Of a DNA stretch of 59,077 nucleotides, positions 1-8,139 are shown piece after piece. The notes beneath the pieces are model-generated. The model was not told the DNA's origin, did not search any database, and was given only the letters and a program-made list of their open reading frames with translations. The stretch is from Acidimicrobiia bacterium. GTDB taxonomy: Bacteria > Actinomycetota > Acidimicrobiia > Spongiisociales > ZC4RG35. The DNA lies in assembly GCA_017577575.1 (NCBI GenBank), contig PKRG01000015.1:1-59077 (forward strand), written 5' to 3'. A program made the position numbers and the translations under genes. The stretch's first letter is position 1, and every line of letters begins with the position of its first letter.

Positions 1-693
1 GTCCTGCTGCGGGGAACGTGGGACGCCCTCGACCGCTTCGATCCGTCGGATGCCCTGCTCGTCGACCCGCCCTCGCAGGTGCGGCGCCAGGTGCTGCCCC
101 TCGGGCCCGGATCGACGAGGGCGCTCCTGATCACGTTGGGAATGGTGGCGATGCTGGCCAGCTCGGTCTTCTCCCCCACCGTCGCGGTGGTGCTCGCGGT
201 GGGAGCGTTGGTCCTCACCCGGGTGATGACCATGCGGCAGGCGTATCAGGCTGTGAACTGGACCATCGTGGTGATGGTCGCCGCCATGATCCCGCTGTCG
301 GTCGCCGTCGAGAGGTCCGGGGCGGCGAAGGCGATCGCCGGAGGGCTGGTGGACGTGGTCGGTGACGCCGGACCGCACGCCCTGCTCGGGGGCCTCTTCG
401 CGATCACCGCCGTCTTCGGCCAGCTCATCTCGAACACGGCCACGGCGCTGATCATGATCCCCATCGCCCTCTCCGCCGCCGCCGATATGGGGATCTCCGC
501 ACGCCCGGTGATGATGTCACTCACCATCGCCGCGGCAGGGGCTTTCCTCACTCCTATCGCCACTGCCGCCAACCTGATGGTCATGGAGCCGGCGGGCTAT
601 CGCTTCGGCGACTACTGGAAGTTCGGTCTACTCATGTTGGCGCTATTCGCCGCGGCGTCTGTGGCGCTCGTCCCGATCTTTTGGTCTTTCTGA
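1..693 (+). CDS. SLC13/DASS-family permease, C-terminal part (truncated by window start)
   Basis: The frame is open from the first base, so this is the C-terminal ~230 residues of a longer protein. The first ~25 residues look like the tail of an RCK_C (TrkA-C) domain. About six hydrophobic helices follow, with the SNTATA signature near residue 140 and a second ATAAN motif near residue 188. Paired Ser-Asn-Thr-like motifs are typical of divalent anion:sodium symporters (SLC13/ArsB superfamily) with internal TrkA-C domains. It would sit in the cytoplasmic membrane and move dicarboxylate, sulfate or a similar anion; the substrate cannot be read from this fragment. Confidence 0.8.
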   Translation, partial: VLLRGTWDALDRFDPSDALLVDPPSQVRRQVLPLGPGSTRALLITLGMVAMLASSVFSPTVAVVLAVGALVLTRVMTMRQAYQAVNWTIVVMVAAMIPLSVAVERSGAAKAIAGGLVDVVGDAGPHALLGGLFAITAVFGQLISNTATALIMIPIALSAAADMGISARPVMMSLTIAAAGAFLTPIATAANLMVMEPAGYRFGDYWKFGLLMLALFAAASVALVPIFWSF

Positions 694-717
694 GGCTGTC
701 GGGCGGGCTGAACCACT

Positions 718-749
718 GGGTCGATCGACGTATGTGCCACGCTCGACCC
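718..749 (+). terminator. Inverted repeat downstream of the permease gene
   Basis: A 7-bp perfect inverted repeat (GGGTCGA at 718-724, TCGACCC at 743-749) with an 18-base loop begins 25 bases after the permease stop. No T-run follows, so it would be a weak or Rho-assisted terminator. It could instead be an upstream element of the next gene, whose candidate -10 (TACGTT) lies just beyond. Confidence 0.3.
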
Positions 750-770
750 GACTAGTACGTTTCGTCGGCA

Positions 771-2222
771 ATGGCTACTCAAGAGATCTTCCATCGGGCG
801 AGGTTGATACCGGTCTCGGGCATCGGATCCACCCAAGAGGCCGAGGAACGAGCGACGTCGGCCCTCCTCGCCGTCCTTTCCGTAGTGCGGGATTTCTCGA
901 AGGCGCTGCTCTCACCTCTGGGCGCATCGCGTGCCGAGAAGGCCACCGTGGACACATACTCCGAGGTGGTGATGAACCTGGACAGGCGGAGAATTCGCCC
1001 CGATGGCTTGATCCGGGTCACATACGGCAAATCCACATGGTCGTGCCTCGTTGAGGTGAAAACAGGCACCAACAAGCTCGACGCGGACCAGATCAACGCG
1101 TACTGGGATCTCGCCCGAAACAGCGGAATAGACCACATCCTGACGGTCTCGAATGAGATCCCACCCCAGCCGGGTGTTCACCCCACGCCGGGGCTGAAGG
1201 TACGTTCGAACTCGAGAGTGGGGGTGTCCCACTACTCGTGGAGTGAGATCGTCACGACGGCGATCAAGATCCGCGAGCACTCAGGGGTCGACGACGTCGA
1301 ACAGGCCTGGATCCTCGGTGAGCTCATTCGATATCTGCAGCATCCGAAGTCCGGTGCGTTGGAGTTCGATGACATGGGACCGCATTGGGTGGCGATTCGG
1401 GACGCCGCCCGCGCCGGAGACCTCACCAAGCGATCAGAAGGAATCGAAGACATCTGTGAACGCTGGGACCAGCTGTTGAGCTTCGTCGCCATGCGCCTGG
1501 CATCGGACATAGGGGAGGACGTGACTCCGGTGCTGCCCCGGAATCAACGGGACCCTCGTCAGCGCCGTGCGAGTGTGGTCAACTCCCTGGTCACGACAGG
1601 CCTCCTGAACGGCTCGTTGAAGGTCCCCAACACTGCGGGGAACATCGATGTCCAGGCGGACCTGCGGGCGCAGCAGCTCACGGCGTCGATCGACGTCGGA
1701 GCTCCCGAAGATCGGGGTTCTCGAGCCCGTATCACCTGGCTGTTGAGGCAACTCGACGACGCTCCCGGCGAGATCGTCGTCGAGGCCTACCCGAAGGCCG
1801 CACGCACACCTACCACAGCCACACTCGACCGGTTGAGAGATGACCGGGATGCAGGGTTGAACGAGCAGAGGCAGGAACCGGCGAGGTTCAGGGTCCTCAT
1901 GCGGCGGCCGATGGGCATGAGCCGATCTGTCGGGCGTAAGAGCCAGGGATTCATAACGTCGGTCCTGGATCTCGTCGACGAGTTCTACGGGTCGGTCGTT
2001 CAACGGATCACGCCCTGGCAGCGACCGGCGCCGCAACTGAAGAGGCAAGCGCCTGCGCAGCGCGACCTCGAACGAGCCACAGAGTCGGACGATTCGGCCT
2101 GGGTCGAGACCAACGGTGGACCAACCGCGCCGTCCGAGACCGAAGCGTCGGCGAGTGACGACGATCAAAGGCCAGTAGATCTGCCTACAAGCGCGGACGG
2201 TGGTGGGCCCGGCAGGACTTGA
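771..2222 (+). CDS. PD-(D/E)XK nuclease-like conserved actinobacterial protein
   Basis: This 483-residue soluble protein carries the pattern RPDGLI near residues 82-87 followed by CLVEVKTG at ~97-104. That spacing fits the D...(D/E)xK core of PD-(D/E)XK phosphodiesterase folds. The middle part (WILGELIRYLQHP, FDDMGPHW) resembles, from memory, a protein widespread in Actinobacteria that is often labelled stress response protein without experimental function. The last ~70 residues are low-complexity and probably disordered. A TACGTT -10 nine bases before the ATG suggests a very short leader. The last 22 bases run antisense into the tRNA gene. Nuclease activity is an inference from the motif; no specific partner gene is adjacent. 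Confidence 0.65.
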   Translation: MATQEIFHRARLIPVSGIGSTQEAEERATSALLAVLSVVRDFSKALLSPLGASRAEKATVDTYSEVVMNLDRRRIRPDGLIRVTYGKSTWSCLVEVKTGTNKLDADQINAYWDLARNSGIDHILTVSNEIPPQPGVHPTPGLKVRSNSRVGVSHYSWSEIVTTAIKIREHSGVDDVEQAWILGELIRYLQHPKSGALEFDDMGPHWVAIRDAARAGDLTKRSEGIEDICERWDQLLSFVAMRLASDIGEDVTPVLPRNQRDPRQRRASVVNSLVTTGLLNGSLKVPNTAGNIDVQADLRAQQLTASIDVGAPEDRGSRARITWLLRQLDDAPGEIVVEAYPKAARTPTTATLDRLRDDRDAGLNEQRQEPARFRVLMRRPMGMSRSVGRKSQGFITSVLDLVDEFYGSVVQRITPWQRPAPQLKRQAPAQRDLERATESDDSAWVETNGGPTAPSETEASASDDDQRPVDLPTSADGGGPGRT

Positions 2223-2277
2223 ACCTGCAACCAACGGATTATGAGTCCGCTGCTCTGACCGATTGAGCTACGGGCCC
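2201..2277 (-). tRNA. tRNA-Ile2 (anticodon CAU, expected lysidine-modified)
   Basis: The minus strand folds as a full cloverleaf: acceptor GGGCCCG (2271-2277) pairs with CGGGCCC, the D-loop contains CAATCGGTCAGAG, the anticodon loop is CTCATAA, the T-loop contains GGTTCAAGTCC, and CCA is encoded (2201-2203). The CAU anticodon in this context (CGGACTCATAATCCG) resembles the E. coli ileX type, whose C34 is converted to lysidine by TilS, rather than elongator or initiator methionine tRNA. Initiator tRNA features (three G-C pairs closing the anticodon stem, a mismatched 1-72 pair) are absent. Confidence 0.9.
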
Positions 2278-2361
2278 CGGGTGGACGCCGCGGCCGAAGG
2301 GTCGACCGGGCATCTGGCAGTCCCAGTCTACGAGCTGGAACGCCCCACTCCCCCATCCTGG

Positions 2362-3171
2362 CTACCCGGTGCGCCGCCAGTACGGAACCAGGCTCACGGA
2401 CTCCTTGGGGAGGTTCCAGTCCCTGCGGACGATCCTCCTGATGCTCGTCATGGCCCGGCTCTCCGCGCCGCCGTACACGTAGGTCGTGGCCGGGTCGGGG
2501 GGCGCCATGTCCCGGGCCGCCTGCTCCAGGAGCGACGTCGTGCCGGGGACGGCGCCGTTCCGATGCAGCCAGATCACCTGCACGCCGTCGCGTTGCGGTG
2601 CGGGCAGGTGGTCGGCGGGGCCGTCGACCTCGATCACCAGGCGGGCACGGCGACCCTCGGGGAGCGTTTCTGCGACGCAGAAAGCGGCGGGAAGGCCGGT
2701 CTCGTCGGCGAACACGACGATGTCCGTCACCGAATCGGACGGTTCGTAGGCGATGCGGGGCCCCCACAGTGCCACGGGGTCGCCTGGTTTCGCCCGCATC
2801 GCCCAGCGGGCGGCGTGGCCTCCGTCGACGCCGGAGGGGACGTCGTGGAGCACCATGTCGAGGTCGATCTCGTTCCGCTCGGGGCGGTGATGACGCACCG
2901 TGTAGTAGGCGCCGACCGGGCGCTCCTCCTCCGGCATCTCCCGATACGCCGTCCAGTTGAAGTCGGTGCCGACCGTCAGCTCCTCGCGGCCGGGGGGAGG
3001 GAGCAGCAGATACAGGAACTGGTCGGGGCCTTTGGGCACGAACCGGGCCAGGTCGTCACCGCCGACGGTGATCCGCTTCATGCGCGGGGCGTTCTGTTGG
3101 ACGGCCACCACCTCGGCGACGAAGGTGGGGATCGCGTCCAGTTCGGTCGTGTCGGCGGACTCCTCGGCCAT
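2362..3171 (-). CDS. Siderophore-interacting protein (FAD-dependent ferric-siderophore reductase)
   Basis: This 269-residue protein belongs to the SIP/ViuB family. The N-terminal half is an FAD-binding beta-barrel (MKRITVGG near residue 32, a YTVR-type flavin-binding segment near residue 87). The C-terminal half is the NAD(P)H-binding SIP domain (IVVFADETGLPA; EVIWLHR-like; TYVYGGAESRAMTSIR). Such cytosolic flavoproteins reduce ferric siderophore complexes and release iron after import. It is the last gene of the leftward iron operon, starting 4 bases after the permease stop, which supports translational coupling and this role. Confidence 0.88.
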   Translation of the reverse strand: MAEESADTTELDAIPTFVAEVVAVQQNAPRMKRITVGGDDLARFVPKGPDQFLYLLLPPPGREELTVGTDFNWTAYREMPEEERPVGAYYTVRHHRPERNEIDLDMVLHDVPSGVDGGHAARWAMRAKPGDPVALWGPRIAYEPSDSVTDIVVFADETGLPAAFCVAETLPEGRRARLVIEVDGPADHLPAPQRDGVQVIWLHRNGAVPGTTSLLEQAARDMAPPDPATTYVYGGAESRAMTSIRRIVRRDWNLPKESVSLVPYWRRTG

Positions 3172-3175
3172 CAGC

Positions 3176-5257
3176 TCATCCTCGGATCGGGTTGCGGGTC
3201 CTCCACAGGAGCCACAGGAAGTACGGGGCGCCGAGCAGGGCGGTCACCAGCCCGGCGGGGATCTGGCCGGGGGCGATCACCGACCGCCCGACGGTGTCGG
3301 CGACGCTGACCAGGGCGGCGCCGAGGAGGGCAGCAACCGGCAGCACCCGACGGTGGTAACCGCCGACGAGAGCGCGGGCGGCGTGGGGAGCGACGAGGCC
3401 CACGAACCCGAGCACGCCGATCGCCGAGACGGCGGCGGCCGAGACCACAGCAGCACCGACCAGAGCGACGAGCCGGTCCCGGCCGAGCGCCAGCCCGAGC
3501 ACCCGGGGGGCGTCCTCGTCGAGGGACATGAGGTCGAGGCGTCGGTGCCAGGCGATGGCGAGCGGGGCCACCAAGGCGAGGGCGATGGCCACCGGCACGA
3601 CCTGAGGCAGGGTGCGGCCGTAGGTGGAGCCGGACAGCCATGTAAGCGCCATCGCCAGGTTCCAGGGGTCGCTCATCACGAGGATCACCGTCGTCAGCGC
3701 CGTGGTGCCGAACCAAACCCCCATGCCGACGAGAACCAGCCGCTCCGTTCCCAGCCCTCCCCGCGCCGCCAGCAGGTAGACGAGGGCGTAAGCCGCCAGC
3801 GACCCGGCGGCGGCAGCAGCGGTGATCGTCCAGATGTCGGCGCCGGGGATGTAGGTGATCGCGGCCACCGCGGCGACACCGGCCCCGCCGGTGATGCCCA
3901 GCAGCCCCGGCTCGGCGAGCGGGTTGCGGCTCACGCCCTGGACGATCGTGCCGGCGACGCCCAGAGCCGCCCCGGCGAGCAACGCGGCGAGGACCCGCGG
4001 CAGGCGGGCGTCGAGGACGAAGAGCAGCCCCGGGCTGGAGGACCGCTCGACCCAGTTGGCGAGATCCCCGAGGAGGACCCAAGTGTCGCCGCCGAGCATC
4101 CCCACCACCCCGCCGGCGACCACCACGACGGCGGCGGCAACGGCGGTCACGACGAAGCGGCGCCGGCTGCGAATCACGGCGCCCGTGCTGGGGTTGGGCT
4201 GTTGGCGGCCCGACTCCCGGTAGCGGCTCGCCAGCCACACGAGGAACACCGCCCCGAACACCGAGGTGACCACGCCGGTCGGCACCTCCACCCCCCACCG
4301 GCCACCGAGGGCCGCCCGCAGGATCACGTCGGCGGTGAGGACGACCAGGATCCCCGCCAGGGCGCTGAGGGGGAGCAGCATGCGGTGGCGGTTGAGGTCG
4401 GGGATGCGGGCCACGGCGAGCCGAACCAGGGCGGGAGCAGCGAGGCCGACGAAACCCAGGGGCCCGGCGACCGCCACCGAGCAGGCCGTGAGGAACACCG
4501 AGAGGACGATCAGACCCACCCGGGTGCGCCCGACCCGGATGCCGAGGACGCTGGCGGCGTCGTCGCCGAGGGCGAGCAGGTCGAGGCGACGGGCGGCCAT
4601 GGTCGCCACGGCCACCGCAACCGCCACCAGCGGGGCGATGCGCCCCACGCCGGCCAGGCCGGTCTGGGCGATGGTGCCCGCCCGCCAGGCGTAGAGGCCC
4701 ACGGTGCCCTCCGGGTCGAGGATGAGGAGGAAGGTGGAAGCCGAGTAGAGGGCCATGCCCAGGGCCGACCCGGCGAGGACCAGGCGGATGGGCCCGCTGG
4801 CTCCCCCGGCCGACAGTCCCAGTACGACCGCGGCGGCGAGCAGGCCCCCCACGAAAGCGACCCCTCCGGCCGGGAGGACGGGAAGGGAAACACCCAGCGA
4901 CGTGGTCGCCACGACCGCGAAGTAGGCACCAGCGTCGACACCGAGGGTGTCGGGGGAAGCGAGCGGGTTGCGGGACACGGACTGCAGGATCGTCCCGGCG
5001 AATCCCAGCGCCACTCCGACCAGCATCCCCGCCAGCAGGCGGGGCAGCCTCGACGCGACCAGGACGGCGGCGGCCTGGTGGCCGCCGTCGCCGATCAGCA
5101 GACGGAGGAGGTCGGCGGCGCCGACGCCCGAGGTGCCCTGGGTGACGTGGACCAGGCTGACGACCATGACGGCGGCGACGGCCAGCCCGAATACGACACC
5201 GACGCGGACGGGCCGAACCGGTGCGTGGGGCGGTTCGACATTCGTCGCAGTGGCCAT
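3176..5257 (-). CDS. Iron-siderophore ABC transporter permease, two FecCD domains fused
   Basis: This 693-residue polytopic membrane protein has two tandem FecCD/BtuC-type repeats, roughly residues 20-335 and 365-690, like FhuB. Each repeat carries the family signature: GTILQSVSRNPLASPDTLG in the first, GTIVQGVSRNPLAEPGLLG in the second. Each also has a GFVGL segment near the cytoplasmic coupling region. The fusion replaces the usual two-subunit permease dimer. The gene lies between the binding lipoprotein (21-base gap) and the reductase, so the operon order is ATPase, binding protein, permease, reductase. Confidence 0.93.
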   Translation of the reverse strand: MATATNVEPPHAPVRPVRVGVVFGLAVAAVMVVSLVHVTQGTSGVGAADLLRLLIGDGGHQAAAVLVASRLPRLLAGMLVGVALGFAGTILQSVSRNPLASPDTLGVDAGAYFAVVATTSLGVSLPVLPAGGVAFVGGLLAAAVVLGLSAGGASGPIRLVLAGSALGMALYSASTFLLILDPEGTVGLYAWRAGTIAQTGLAGVGRIAPLVAVAVAVATMAARRLDLLALGDDAASVLGIRVGRTRVGLIVLSVFLTACSVAVAGPLGFVGLAAPALVRLAVARIPDLNRHRMLLPLSALAGILVVLTADVILRAALGGRWGVEVPTGVVTSVFGAVFLVWLASRYRESGRQQPNPSTGAVIRSRRRFVVTAVAAAVVVVAGGVVGMLGGDTWVLLGDLANWVERSSSPGLLFVLDARLPRVLAALLAGAALGVAGTIVQGVSRNPLAEPGLLGITGGAGVAAVAAITYIPGADIWTITAAAAAGSLAAYALVYLLAARGGLGTERLVLVGMGVWFGTTALTTVILVMSDPWNLAMALTWLSGSTYGRTLPQVVPVAIALALVAPLAIAWHRRLDLMSLDEDAPRVLGLALGRDRLVALVGAAVVSAAAVSAIGVLGFVGLVAPHAARALVGGYHRRVLPVAALLGAALVSVADTVGRSVIAPGQIPAGLVTALLGAPYFLWLLWRTRNPIRG

Positions 5258-5278
5258 GTCGACCGCCGTCCCCGTCGA

Positions 5279-6268
5279 TCAGTCGGTCAGGGTGTCGACC
5301 AGGGCGGAGACGAACTGCTCCACCGACAGCGGTCCGCCGAACATCCAGATCCCGTCGGGCAGGCGGTGGACGTTTCCTGCCTGGACGAAGGGCAGGCCCT
5401 CCCAGATCGGGTTGCCCTCGAGGCCGGCGATGGCGTCTTCGAAGACGGCGTTGGAGTAGTAGGTGAAGATCAGATCGTCGGGTAGGTTGGTGAGGCCCTC
5501 GACGTCGGTGATGGCCAGGCCGTAGTCCGGGTCTCCCTCGAGGTCCCAGGCGTCGACCAGTCCCATCTCCTCGCCGACCGCACCCATCAGGGAGCCGGAG
5601 GTGAAGGCGCGGATGCTGACGTTGTTGCCTTCCGACCAGGCATCGGCCAGCGTGAAGGGCTGGCCTTCCAGCCCGGCGGCGGAGATGGCCTCGGCGCCCT
5701 GGGCGATGGCGGAGTCGACCCGCTCGATCAGTGCCTCGGCCTCGGTCTCCTTGCCCACCGCCTGGGCGACGAGGCGGATGTTGTCCTTCATCTGGTCGAT
5801 GGGCCGCTCGGCTGCGGCAGGGCGCACCACCAGCACCGGGACGATCTCTTCGATCTGTTCGACGATGTTCTCGGGCAGGTCCGTGGTGGAGATCACCAGG
5901 TCCGGCTCCAGGGCCACCAGAGAGTCGATGCTGGGCTCGCCGCGCAGGCCGACGTCGGCGACTCCTTCGTCGAGAGGGGCGGCCGACACCCAGGCGGTGT
6001 AGCCCTCGACGTCGGCGACGCCCACCGGCATCACCCCGAGGCTGACGAGGTTCTCGACCACGCCCCACTCCAGGCCGACCACGGCGGTGGCGGGGGCATC
6101 GAGAGTGATCTCTTCGCCCCGGGCGTCGGTGATCGTGATCGGCCCGGAGGCAGCGTCGGTCGACGCCGACTCGCCCGAGGTGGTCGAGGGACTGTTGTCT
6201 TCGACGCTGCCGCAGGCAGCGAGGGTCATGAGGGCGAGCGCGAACAGCGCGATCAGTCGTGATCTCAC
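5279..6268 (-). CDS. Iron-siderophore ABC transporter substrate-binding lipoprotein
   Basis: The product is 329 residues from a GTG at 6268, preceded by an AGAAGGA ribosome-binding site. It opens with a lipoprotein signal peptide (VRSRLIALFALALMTLAAC, cysteine in the lipobox LAAC). A Ser/Thr-rich linker and a class III periplasmic-binding fold follow: ITITDARGEEITL at the mature N-terminus, VVGLEWG, and DLVISTTDLPENI before the long bridging helix. These features match FecB/FhuD-type binders of ferric siderophores. A longer upstream open frame exists but lacks a signal peptide, so the GTG start is preferred. Confidence 0.92.
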   Translation of the reverse strand: MRSRLIALFALALMTLAACGSVEDNSPSTTSGESASTDAASGPITITDARGEEITLDAPATAVVGLEWGVVENLVSLGVMPVGVADVEGYTAWVSAAPLDEGVADVGLRGEPSIDSLVALEPDLVISTTDLPENIVEQIEEIVPVLVVRPAAAERPIDQMKDNIRLVAQAVGKETEAEALIERVDSAIAQGAEAISAAGLEGQPFTLADAWSEGNNVSIRAFTSGSLMGAVGEEMGLVDAWDLEGDPDYGLAITDVEGLTNLPDDLIFTYYSNAVFEDAIAGLEGNPIWEGLPFVQAGNVHRLPDGIWMFGGPLSVEQFVSALVDTLTD

Positions 6269-6285
6269 GATCGGGGTCCTTCTGA

Positions 6286-7161
6286 CTAGCTGGAGTTGTT
6301 CTGGTTGCGACGGCCCAGCGGCCGGATGGTGAGCGACCCGGTGACCGGGTCGGGCGCCACCGCAACGGGGATTCCGTAGACCTCGGTCAGGATCTCCGAG
6401 GTCAGCACCGTCTCCGGCGTGCCCACGGCGACCAGTTTCCCCTGGTGGACGAGAGCGAGGCGGTCGGCGAGGGCCGCCGCCTGGTTGAGGTCGTGGAGAA
6501 CGATCCCCACGGCCACTCCGTGCTCGTCGGCGAGCTCCCGCACCAGCTCGAGGGTCTCCACCTGGTAGCGGAGGTCGAGGTGGGAGGTCGGCTCGTCGAG
6601 GAGCAACACCTTGGTGTCTTGGGCGAGGCAGGTGGCCAGCCACACCCGCTGCAGCTCGCCTCCGGAGAGCTGGTCGGCGCTGCGGTCGGCCATGTGGGTG
6701 ATGCCGGTCATCTCCATCGCCCGGGCGATGGCTGCTTCGGCGCCCGGGTCGGAGCCGCCCCAGCGCCCGCGATGCGGGTGGCGGCCGTACGCCACGATGT
6801 CACGCACCGACACCCCGGAGGGCACCGGCTGGCTCTGGCTGAGGAGTGTGACGAGCCGGGCGAAGCCTCTCGGGCTCAACTGGTCGGCGGCCACCCCGTC
6901 GACGCTGAGCTCTCCGGCGTCGGGGCGGTGGAGGCGGGCCATGGCCCGCAGCAGGGTGGACTTGCCGGAGCCGTTGGGCCCCACCAGGGCCAGCACCTCA
7001 CCGCAGACGAGGGACAGGCAGGCGTCCTGGACGACGACACGGTCCCTGTATGCCAGGCAGAGGTTCGATGCGCACAGCGCTTCGGGCGAACAGACCCGCT
7101 CTCGGGCCTCGGGCGGGGCGGCGGTCGCCGTCGCCGTGCTCGTTAGGGACGCCTGATCCAT
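6286..7161 (-). CDS. Iron-siderophore ABC transporter ATP-binding protein
   Basis: This 291-residue ATPase (ATG at 7161) has Walker A GPNGSGKST, a Q-loop (LLSQSQPVP), the signature LSGGELQRVWLA, Walker B VLLLDEPTSHLD and the switch histidine in IVLHDLNQAA, all typical of FecE/FhuC. It energises the fused permease at 3176-5257 and is the first gene of the iron operon. An in-frame upstream ATG at 7194 would place the start inside a 24-bp palindrome that looks like an operator, so 7161 is chosen. About 25 N-terminal residues before the ABC domain are low-complexity. Confidence 0.92.
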   Translation of the reverse strand: MDQASLTSTATATAAPPEARERVCSPEALCASNLCLAYRDRVVVQDACLSLVCGEVLALVGPNGSGKSTLLRAMARLHRPDAGELSVDGVAADQLSPRGFARLVTLLSQSQPVPSGVSVRDIVAYGRHPHRGRWGGSDPGAEAAIARAMEMTGITHMADRSADQLSGGELQRVWLATCLAQDTKVLLLDEPTSHLDLRYQVETLELVRELADEHGVAVGIVLHDLNQAAALADRLALVHQGKLVAVGTPETVLTSEILTEVYGIPVAVAPDPVTGSLTIRPLGRRNQNNSS

Positions 7162-7178
7162 TGCGGTAGGGCACCCTA

Positions 7179-7202
7179 TTAGCACTAGGCCCATAGTGCA
7201 AA
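7179..7202 (-). promoter_or_regulatory. Palindromic candidate operator of the iron operon
   Basis: Arms of 9 bp (TTAGCACTA at 7179-7187, TAGTGCAAA at 7194-7202, one mismatch) flank a 6-bp spacer. The element starts 18 bases upstream of the ATPase start codon, where it would overlap the promoter or transcription start. Position and symmetry suggest a metalloregulator site. It does not match the IdeR/DtxR consensus as I remember it (TTAGGTTAGGCTAACCTAA), although both begin with TTAG. Confidence 0.5.
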
Positions 7203-7221
7203 TTCGGTCGCGGGCCGCCCC

Positions 7222-7452
7222 TCAGCCGGTCTTGCCTATGCGAACCCGCCACACTTCCGGCCCCGACTCCAGGTAGTCCCAGGTGAACTGGCCGGGCTTT
7301 TCGGCCTGGAACTGATAGAAGAGCGGAAGGGGGTCGTGGTCGTTGACGAGCTCGAACCCCTCGCCCGGCGCCAGGCTCTCCCAGCGGCCGAAGATCGCCG
7401 GGTGGCGATCCCGGGGCGCCATCTCCCGGACGTCCAGTTTTTCGTCTGCCAT
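7222..7452 (-). CDS. DUF2249 domain protein
   Basis: This 76-residue protein covers essentially a single DUF2249 domain: LDVREMAPRDRHPAIFGRWE at residues ~6-25, then FELVNDHDPLPLFYQF, ending WRVRIGKTG. DUF2249 proteins (SirA/TusA-like fold) commonly occur near hemerythrins, NnrS and nitrite/NO metabolism genes, but no biochemical function is established. It follows two membrane-protein genes on the same strand, with an AAGGAG site 9 bases before the ATG, and is probably co-transcribed with them. Confidence 0.85.
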   Translation of the reverse strand: MADEKLDVREMAPRDRHPAIFGRWESLAPGEGFELVNDHDPLPLFYQFQAEKPGQFTWDYLESGPEVWRVRIGKTG

Positions 7453-7479
7453 CTCGTGAAGCTCCTTTCTGGTTGGTCG

Positions 7480-8139
7480 TCAACCTGCTCGGATCGCCGA
7501 AGCCACGATCACGAAAGCGCCGACACTCATCGTGGACACGTAGAAGAGCCCCGTCGCCGACTGCACGCCCTTGTAGGTGGGCACTGCCAGCGACAACGGG
7601 ACCGCGGCCAGCGACAGTGCGCTCACCACGCCGGCCACCACTGCGATCGGGACCGCCGCCCGACCCCCGCCGGAGGACGGGGTTGCGGATGTCGCGGTCG
7701 CGACGGCGAGGACCGCGAGCCCGGCGAGGGCCGACCAGGCCAGGACGCGCATGGGGCCGCGGGGCAGGTGGGGATCGACGAGGAACCAATGCCCCAGGCA
7801 GAGGCCGACGGTGATCGACCCCAGCAGAGTGGCGTCACCCACCAGTGCCAGCCAGTCCTCACCGGCCGCGAGCACCCCGCCGGCCGTCGCCGCCAGCCAT
7901 CCGACCGACCCCCGCCGGGGGAGCCGGAGCGTCGCCACCACCCAGGCGAGCCCCGACGACACGACGAGGGCCTCTCCCCCTGCACCGGTGAGCGCCATCC
8001 CCGCGGCGCCGGCTCCGACCACGGCCGCCAGGAGGAGCCGCAAGCCGGAGCTGCCGACCGACGCCCAGGCCAACGCAGCAGAGGCTCCGGCGGTGCCGGC
8101 GACCCAAGAGGCGGCGAGGTGCAGAGGGTCGGGGATCAC
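7480..8139 (-). CDS. Predicted integral membrane protein, partner of the NnrS-like protein
   Basis: The product is 219 residues with about six hydrophobic helices and almost no polar loops. The most characteristic stretch is LGHWFLVDPHLPRGPMRVL in the middle. The GTG start at 8139 overlaps the stop of the upstream membrane-protein gene (GTGA, 4 bases), indicating translational coupling and probably a functional pair. I do not recognise the family. Buried histidines in the mid-protein helix could be haem or metal ligands, but that is speculation. Confidence 0.65.
   Translation of the reverse strand: MIPDPLHLAASWVAGTAGASAALAWASVGSSGLRLLLAAVVGAGAAGMALTGAGGEALVVSSGLAWVVATLRLPRRGSVGWLAATAGGVLAAGEDWLALVGDATLLGSITVGLCLGHWFLVDPHLPRGPMRVLAWSALAGLAVLAVATATSATPSSGGGRAAVPIAVVAGVVSALSLAAVPLSLAVPTYKGVQSATGLFYVSTMSVGAFVIVASAIRAG

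Noticed and set aside
2201..2277. tRNA 3-prime end as an active integration site for a mobile island
   Set aside because: No integrase, transposase or direct repeat of the tRNA end is visible in the window; kept only as a possibility under the tRNA overlap finding.
2957..6365. Very long open frames (over 800 codons) on both strands across the iron operon
   Set aside because: They are Arg/Pro/Gly-rich or His/Gly-rich shadow frames caused by high third-position GC; the FecCD, binding-protein and ATPase frames carry all family motifs.
7179..7202. Classical IdeR/DtxR iron box
   Set aside because: The palindrome lacks the TTAGGTTAGGCTAACCTAA core, so it is reported as an unassigned operator.
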